DNA of 49,154 nt from an uncultured Lachnospiraceae bacterium (lineage in GTDB: Bacteria; Bacillota; Clostridia; Lachnospirales; Lachnospiraceae): the NCBI GenBank assembly GCA_947629565.1, contig CANREG010000018.1:1-49154 (forward strand), given 5' to 3'. Below the pieces are notes generated by a model, which saw only the letters and a list, made by a program, of their open reading frames with translations, made no database searches and was not told the origin of the DNA. The number at the start of each line of letters is the position of its first letter. Position 1 is the first letter of the stretch. This document shows, in pieces, positions 45,476 to 49,154 of this stretch. The position numbers and the translations under genes were made by a program.

Positions 45476-46240
45476 TTATCCTCTATATAAGACGGCAAGC
45501 ATGTCCTTAACCTGATCTATGGAAATCTGTCCCGGCGCAGACGCCTTGTCCACCGCCGCAAAGGTAATACAGGAGCCAAAGCTGCCCCCGGCCAATCGGC
45601 TGATTAAGCCCATCTGTTCCATAGACATGGTAATTACCGGTTTCTCACCGCCCATTTCATAATAACCAAGCGTCGCCGACAATAGGGCAAGCACATCATG
45701 CTGCCTGCGGGGCATTACCGCAACCTTTGGAAAATCTGCCCCGGCATGATCCAGATATTGCAATCGGTTCACAATCTCCTGCTCTTCCGGCGTTCCGTCA
45801 AAATCATGATAACTGCCAACCACAAATACGCCATTGGCATGCGCCGTCTCTGCAAGGGAAGCCAATAACCCTTCCTGCATATATCCCTCCACATCTAACA
45901 GGTCAATATCTCCGCTCCGGCATACCGTCTCACACAAATTCCGGTAAGCCTCCACTGTAATGGCACGTTGTCCGCCTTCTCTGCTGCTCCGAAAAGTAAA
46001 CAGTAATACGGTATCTCCTATCCGGTCTCTTAGCCGCTTTAAAACAGGCAGCACTTGGGAAACATCCTCTGCCTCCTCAAACCAGTCTGCCCGAAGCTCC
46101 AGCATATCCGGCCCTTTTTCCATGGCCTGCTTCGCCTGTTGTAATATCTCCTCTGCGCTTCGCCCGACAACAGGCACGCAAATCTTTGGCATGCCTGCGC
46201 CAAATTCCACACTTCTAACCTTTACGCCTTTTACCTGCAC
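45476..46240 (-). CDS. aroD: Type I 3-dehydroquinate dehydratase
   Basis: 254 residues; dehydrates 3-dehydroquinate to 3-dehydroshikimate in the shikimate pathway by a Schiff-base mechanism. The catalytic Lys is K172 (GADFPKVAVMP), the general base H145 (GSYHDFDGTP), and substrate-binding motifs LELRAD (47-52) and TFRSSREGG are visible. Length normal. The start is a GTG at 46240 with GGGAGAT upstream. Grouped with the small gene at 46265 and the hydrolase; other aro genes are not in the window. Confidence 0.95.
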   Translation of the reverse strand: MQVKGVKVRSVEFGAGMPKICVPVVGRSAEEILQQAKQAMEKGPDMLELRADWFEEAEDVSQVLPVLKRLRDRIGDTVLLFTFRSSREGGQRAITVEAYRNLCETVCRSGDIDLLDVEGYMQEGLLASLAETAHANGVFVVGSYHDFDGTPEEQEIVNRLQYLDHAGADFPKVAVMPRRQHDVLALLSATLGYYEMGGEKPVITMSMEQMGLISRLAGGSFGSCITFAAVDKASAPGQISIDQVKDMLAVLYRG

Positions 46241-46264
46241 GATCCGCCATCTCCCGATATCCGC

Positions 46265-46519
46265 TTATTCTTCCTCTCTTGTACTGAGTTTTGTCGTCTC
46301 CAGTTTCTCTACCGCCTGATCAATCTGCTCCCGCATGGATTCTGTAATATTGGTCTTCTCTCCATAATTCAGATAAGCCAGAATCGTAAGCATCTCTGAC
46401 TCGCTGTCTACAAAATATCCTGTTCCTGCCTGCTCCATATTGCCGGTATTCTTTACCAGTTCCAACATCTTGTTAGGCAGCATTCTGTAATCCCAAGGTC
46501 CTACGGTTCTCTCTAACAT
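46265..46519 (-). CDS. Small protein of unknown function before aroD
   Basis: 84 residues, charged, no signal peptide: LERTVGPWDYRMLPNKMLELVK, then a helical Glu-rich tail. No domain recognised. GGAGG lies 7 nt before the ATG. A candidate promoter is seen at 46554-46582. It lies 24 bp upstream of aroD and could be the first gene of that operon. Confidence 0.7.
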   Translation of the reverse strand: MLERTVGPWDYRMLPNKMLELVKNTGNMEQAGTGYFVDSESEMLTILAYLNYGEKTNITESMREQIDQAVEKLETTKLSTREEE

Positions 46520-46553
46520 CCCTCATCCTCCATATATAAAATATTGCTATTCA

Positions 46554-46582
46554 AGTATACAATAAGAAAATTATTTTTTAAA
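46554..46582 (-). promoter_or_regulatory. Possible promoter of the 46519-aroD operon
   Basis: On the minus strand: TTTAAA (46582-46577), 17-bp spacer, TATACT (46559-46554). Confidence 0.45.
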
Positions 46583-46633
46583 TACCCATTTTATAAGAAT
46601 TTCTTAAGACTTTCTTATTTTTGAAACAAACAT

Positions 46634-46670
46634 GAAAAATGGCAGACGCCTTATCTCTAAGACATCTGCC
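46634..46670 (-). terminator. Terminator after tRNA-Arg
   Basis: GGCAGACG (46641-46648) pairs with CATCTGCC (46663-46670), one G-T pair, followed on the minus strand by ATTTTTC. It lies 10 nt after the tRNA 3' end. Confidence 0.8.
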
Positions 46671-46679
46671 GCTTTCTTA

Positions 46680-46753
46680 CGTGCGTGAGAGGATTCGAAC
46701 CCCCGACACCTTGGTCCGTAGCCAAGTGCTCTATCCAGCTGAGCTACACACAC
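46680..46753 (-). tRNA. tRNA-Arg(ACG)
   Basis: A 74-nt cloverleaf is readable on the minus strand: acceptor GTGTGTG with CACGCAC (one G-U pair), D arm GCTC/GAGC, anticodon stem CTTGG/CCAAG with loop CTACGGA (anticodon ACG), T arm with TTCGAAT, discriminator G. The 3' CCA is not encoded and must be added. A strong promoter lies just upstream. Confidence 0.97.
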
Positions 46754-46768
46754 ATATCAACGGGAAAT

Positions 46769-46797
46769 AGTCTATCACAATACCGCCTTAAAGTCAA
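46769..46797 (-). promoter_or_regulatory. tRNA-Arg promoter
   Basis: On the minus strand: TTGACT (46797-46792), 17-bp spacer ending in TGA, then TAGACT (46774-46769), an extended -10. Confidence 0.75.
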
Positions 46798-46905
46798 TGT
46801 TTTTAAAAAATTTTACGCCGGTATTTTTTCAAATTTTTTTCACATAAAATGGGAAAAGTTATCGTATAATAAATGAAATATGAAGTAGAAAATGAGGTGT
46901 TTATA

Positions 46906-47478
46906 GTGAAAAAATTTTCTTTTTTAGCCGCCGGTTTACTGATGTCCTTTATCCTTGGCGGCTGCGGTAACTCTAAGCAGGAGGACACGGCGGCCCTCGA
47001 ACAGCAGGTAGCTGACCTTAAGCAGCAGATTGCCGATATGCAGCAGAACAGTTCAGGCACTAACGCAACCTCTACAGAGGGAAACACCATTTCCGAAAAC
47101 AATGAGGCCGACATGGCAACGGCTGAGGATAATCGTTCCGAACAGGCAGCAGACAGCGGAGATACCGCCAATTCACAGTCTGGCTCCTATACTATCGAGG
47201 ACTTAACCGCCAGAGCGGAAGACTTTATGCAGCGGGCTTCCGATATCGTGGCTTCCAAAGATACACCGGAAATGGAACAGTTTTTCACGCTGAAAAAAGA
47301 ACTCAGCCAGTTAGAGCGGGATTTAGACGTCCATGAGGACGAGTTGGAAGACCAGTACCGAAGCGGCGCTCTGTCCCGGGATGCGTACCGGGAGCAGGAA
47401 CGGACCTTAGAGGCATTGGACGACCGGTTAGACGAGACGGAAGACCGGCTGGAGCTGAAGTTCGGTATTATTGATTAA
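46906..47478 (+). CDS. Lipoprotein of unknown function
   Basis: 190 residues from a GTG start. A lipoprotein signal (KKFSFLAAGLLMSFILGGC) ends in LGGC. A coiled-coil stretch (30-50, LEQQVADLKQQIADMQQ) and a Ser/Thr/Asn/Glu-rich linker follow, then a helical C-terminal domain (105-190, EDFMQRASDIVASKDTPEMEQFF; LEDQYRSGALSRDAYREQERTLEALDDR). GTG 46906 has GAGGTG 6 nt upstream, preferred to an ATG at 46873 that would place a charged extension before the signal. Function unknown; probably on the cell surface. Confidence 0.8.
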   Translation: MKKFSFLAAGLLMSFILGGCGNSKQEDTAALEQQVADLKQQIADMQQNSSGTNATSTEGNTISENNEADMATAEDNRSEQAADSGDTANSQSGSYTIEDLTARAEDFMQRASDIVASKDTPEMEQFFTLKKELSQLERDLDVHEDELEDQYRSGALSRDAYREQERTLEALDDRLDETEDRLELKFGIID

Positions 47479-47515
47479 AGGTCATATCTTTTTAACCTGA
47501 TACCCTGTTCCGGTG

Positions 47516-48895
47516 TTAGTTCAAGTGTTCTTTTATCTTACAGGGAACAGATTGAACCGCCGGATTGTCTATCAGTTTCCCCTCTGCGTCAAAGCGGGAA
47601 CCATGGCATGGACAGTCCCACGACTGTTCCTGCCCGTTCCATTCCAATTTGCAGCCCATGTGTGAGCATCTTCCGGGCAGGACAGGACCGCTTCGCGCAA
47701 AAAATCGGTTAAACAGTCCTTTCAAAAGACCGGAAATACTGATTCCCACATCTTCTATCAATGCAGGGAATCCCGCCTTTATATGAAGCCGCTGGGGAGA
47801 AAATAACTTTTCATAGGGATTCTTCACACCGCATATCAGATCGGTAACCAACCGGGCAGCCACCATAGAGGTAGTCATTCCCCACTTTTGAAATCCGGTT
47901 TCTATATACCAATAGGGGCGAAGGAGCGAATAGTTTCCGATAAAAGGAATACCGTCATGGGGCATACAGTCCTGCGCAGACCAGCAGGCAATTTCCTGAT
48001 GTCCGGGAAAATACTTTTGCGCCATTCTCCGCAAAAATATATATCCGGTATCCGGCTCCGCTTTTCCAGTGCGGTGGGAGCCTCCTCCCAAAAGCAGAAT
48101 ATCCCCTTCCATACGCAGGGACAGTCCCGTCTGGTCCATGCTGTAATACATTCCCTGTATGGGCTGAACCTTCCTTAGAGCCAGCACATAGCTTCTCATC
48201 TGATGCTGGCGGAAAAAATAAAATCCGGGAATATCAGCAAAGGGATAATGTGCGGCAAATATAATCTGTCCGGCCCGCACCCTTCCCCTGTCGGTTACAA
48301 TCGTATGTCCCTTTACCCGCAGTACACGGGTATGTTCATATATGGTTAAGTCCCCGGCAATAGCCTGCATAAATTCCAACGGATGGAACTGCGCCTGATG
48401 TTCAAAACAGACTGCTCCCTGCGTTTTAAAGGGCAACGCCGTCTCCTCTGTAAAATAAGCATGTATGCCCGCTAAAGCCGCGGCCTTTGCCTCCTCCTTT
48501 AATGCCTTTTTGTCAGTAGTAGAATAGAGATAAGCCGGCAGTCTTTCAAAATGGCAGGAAATATTGTTCTCTTTCACTATCTTTTCATACTCCGCAATTG
48601 CGTCTTCATTTGCTCTGGCATACAATACTGCCTTTTGCCGTCCAAAATCTTTTATCAGTTTGGAATATATCCTGCCATGCTGGCTGGTAATCTTAGCAGT
48701 CGTATTTTTTGTCTGGCCGCCGGCAATACGGCCAGCCTCTAACACAATCACCTGTCTTCCTGCCCGTTCTAAAAAATAGGCGGTAAGAATTCCGGCCATA
48801 CCGGCCCCGATTACAGCCACTTCTGTCTCCACCTCGCCCTCTAACACCCTTCGGGGCGGTATTTCTGTCGTCTGACTCCATATAGAATCACCCAT
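47516..48895 (-). CDS. FAD-dependent oxidoreductase with C-terminal Rieske domain
   Basis: 459 residues. N-terminal dinucleotide-binding fold of the glycine-oxidase/DAO type (AVIGAGMAGILTAYFLERAG, 27-46; IVLEAGRIAGGQTKNTTAK) and further FAD contacts (DGIPFIGNYS, 314-323). A C-terminal [2Fe-2S] Rieske domain (about 400-455) has CSHMGC (C410, H412) and CPCHGSRF (C428, H431), including the extra C415 and C430 that can form a disulfide as in high-potential Rieske proteins. This FAD plus Rieske combination is a known family in Clostridia but its substrate is unknown. The reading frame is complete. It converges with the lipoprotein gene. Confidence 0.92.
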   Translation of the reverse strand: MGDSIWSQTTEIPPRRVLEGEVETEVAVIGAGMAGILTAYFLERAGRQVIVLEAGRIAGGQTKNTTAKITSQHGRIYSKLIKDFGRQKAVLYARANEDAIAEYEKIVKENNISCHFERLPAYLYSTTDKKALKEEAKAAALAGIHAYFTEETALPFKTQGAVCFEHQAQFHPLEFMQAIAGDLTIYEHTRVLRVKGHTIVTDRGRVRAGQIIFAAHYPFADIPGFYFFRQHQMRSYVLALRKVQPIQGMYYSMDQTGLSLRMEGDILLLGGGSHRTGKAEPDTGYIFLRRMAQKYFPGHQEIACWSAQDCMPHDGIPFIGNYSLLRPYWYIETGFQKWGMTTSMVAARLVTDLICGVKNPYEKLFSPQRLHIKAGFPALIEDVGISISGLLKGLFNRFFARSGPVLPGRCSHMGCKLEWNGQEQSWDCPCHGSRFDAEGKLIDNPAVQSVPCKIKEHLN

Positions 48896-49078
48896 GCTCT
48901 CTACCTCGCTGATACTCTTCTATTTTTCATATAGATTATCGCAAAATCATATTATAGTATCTGCAAGGATTACACAGAATATGCTATTTTTCACAAGATA
49001 TATTCCCTTTATATTGTCATTTTCCATACTGGCTAATATGTTCATTTTCGACAGCAAATCCGATGATTTTTGATAAAA

Positions 49079-49154
49079 ATCGAGTAGGAGGGGGATTTAA
49101 ATAATCCCCCGACCTCTCACACCACCGTGCGTACCGTTCGGTACACGGCGGTTC
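49079..49154 (-). mobile_element. Group II intron 3' end (domains V and VI), cut by the window edge
   Basis: Read on the minus strand: domain V is a 34-nt-type hairpin (ACCGCCGTG with CACGGTGGT, a 2-nt bulge, then TACC/GGTA). Domain VI is the GGGGGATT/AATCCCCC stem followed by CTCCTACTCGAT at the 3' splice end, near 49079. The reverse-transcriptase reading frame and the rest of the intron lie beyond the right edge. The 3' exon continues into the intergenic DNA before the FAD/Rieske gene. Confidence 0.8.

Overview
The window looks like chromosome of a Gram-positive anaerobe of the class Clostridia, most likely family Lachnospiraceae. This is inferred from Shine-Dalgarno sites of the AGGAGG type, TTGACA/TATAAT promoters with 17-bp spacers, medium G+C with AT-rich intergenic DNA, single-membrane lipoproteins, and the gene families present (NSS and AGCS transporters, GHKL/LytTR two-component pair, BcrA-type ABC operon, LarE, YhaO/YhaN-like nuclease pair). 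No 16S gene or species marker is present, so nothing finer is claimed. The only RNA gene recognised apart from the antisense RNA and the intron edge is a tRNA-Arg(ACG).

Layout. 0-6 kb: carB with its own promoter, then housekeeping or membrane genes (NSS symporter, TspO/MBR protein, a small four-helix protein). 6.2-12.1 kb: a minus-strand operon with one good promoter at 12.03-12.06 kb. In order of transcription it encodes a TIM-barrel sugar-phosphate isomerase-like protein, a GAF-GGDEF diguanylate cyclase, a TIR protein with HTH/zinc-ribbon tail, a receiver/class III nucleotide cyclase, a small two-helix membrane protein and an unknown 341-residue protein. 12.2-15.6 kb: a secreted protein of 1136 residues with about 17 Cys/His modules. 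15.9-17.75 kb: an IbrA/IbrB-like pair (PP-loop enzyme plus ParB-like protein). 17.8-20.5 kb: an AGCS symporter with an inserted soluble domain and a lipoprotein N-acetylmuramoyl-L-alanine amidase.

20.8-29.9 kb: an AT-richer block encoding a GHKL/LytTR two-component pair and a seven-gene membrane system (two beta-propeller-like proteins, a solute-binding-like protein, an ABC ATPase and an internally duplicated permease). A pair of 11-bp direct repeats spaced 21 bp lies just upstream of an internal promoter, where a LytTR activator would bind. A diverged ~125-bp direct repeat is found at 20.65 kb and 31.60 kb. The second copy includes the 3' end of a patatin-like gene and the first carries a remnant of that end, so the intervening 11 kb was probably inserted or duplicated. 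larE and an MBL-fold hydrolase also lie inside these repeats.

31.7-36.5 kb: patatin-like lipase and a YhaN/YhaO-like (SbcCD-related) pair. 36.68-37.0 kb: an unannotated type I toxin-antitoxin locus (24-residue hydrophobic toxin, antisense RNA, both promoters and both terminators visible). 37.1-40.6 kb: response regulator, ABC ATPase, permease and histidine kinase in the style of bacitracin/lantibiotic self-protection loci, with three phased TTAAG repeats before the ABC genes. 40.6-46.5 kb: flavodoxin, then a minus-strand run of a small unknown gene, aroD, a membrane-anchored alpha/beta hydrolase with Asp in the nucleophile position, a dGTPase-like HD protein, tcdA and a WYL regulator. 46.7 kb: tRNA-Arg(ACG). 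46.9-48.9 kb: a lipoprotein and an FAD oxidoreductase with a C-terminal Rieske domain. The right edge cuts into the 3' end (domains V-VI) of a group II intron on the minus strand.

The best candidates for an undescribed system are the TIR/nucleotide-cyclase/diguanylate-cyclase operon (6.2-12 kb) and the LytTR-controlled propeller/solute-binding/ABC system (20.8-29.8 kb). The clearest new small locus is the type I toxin-antitoxin module.
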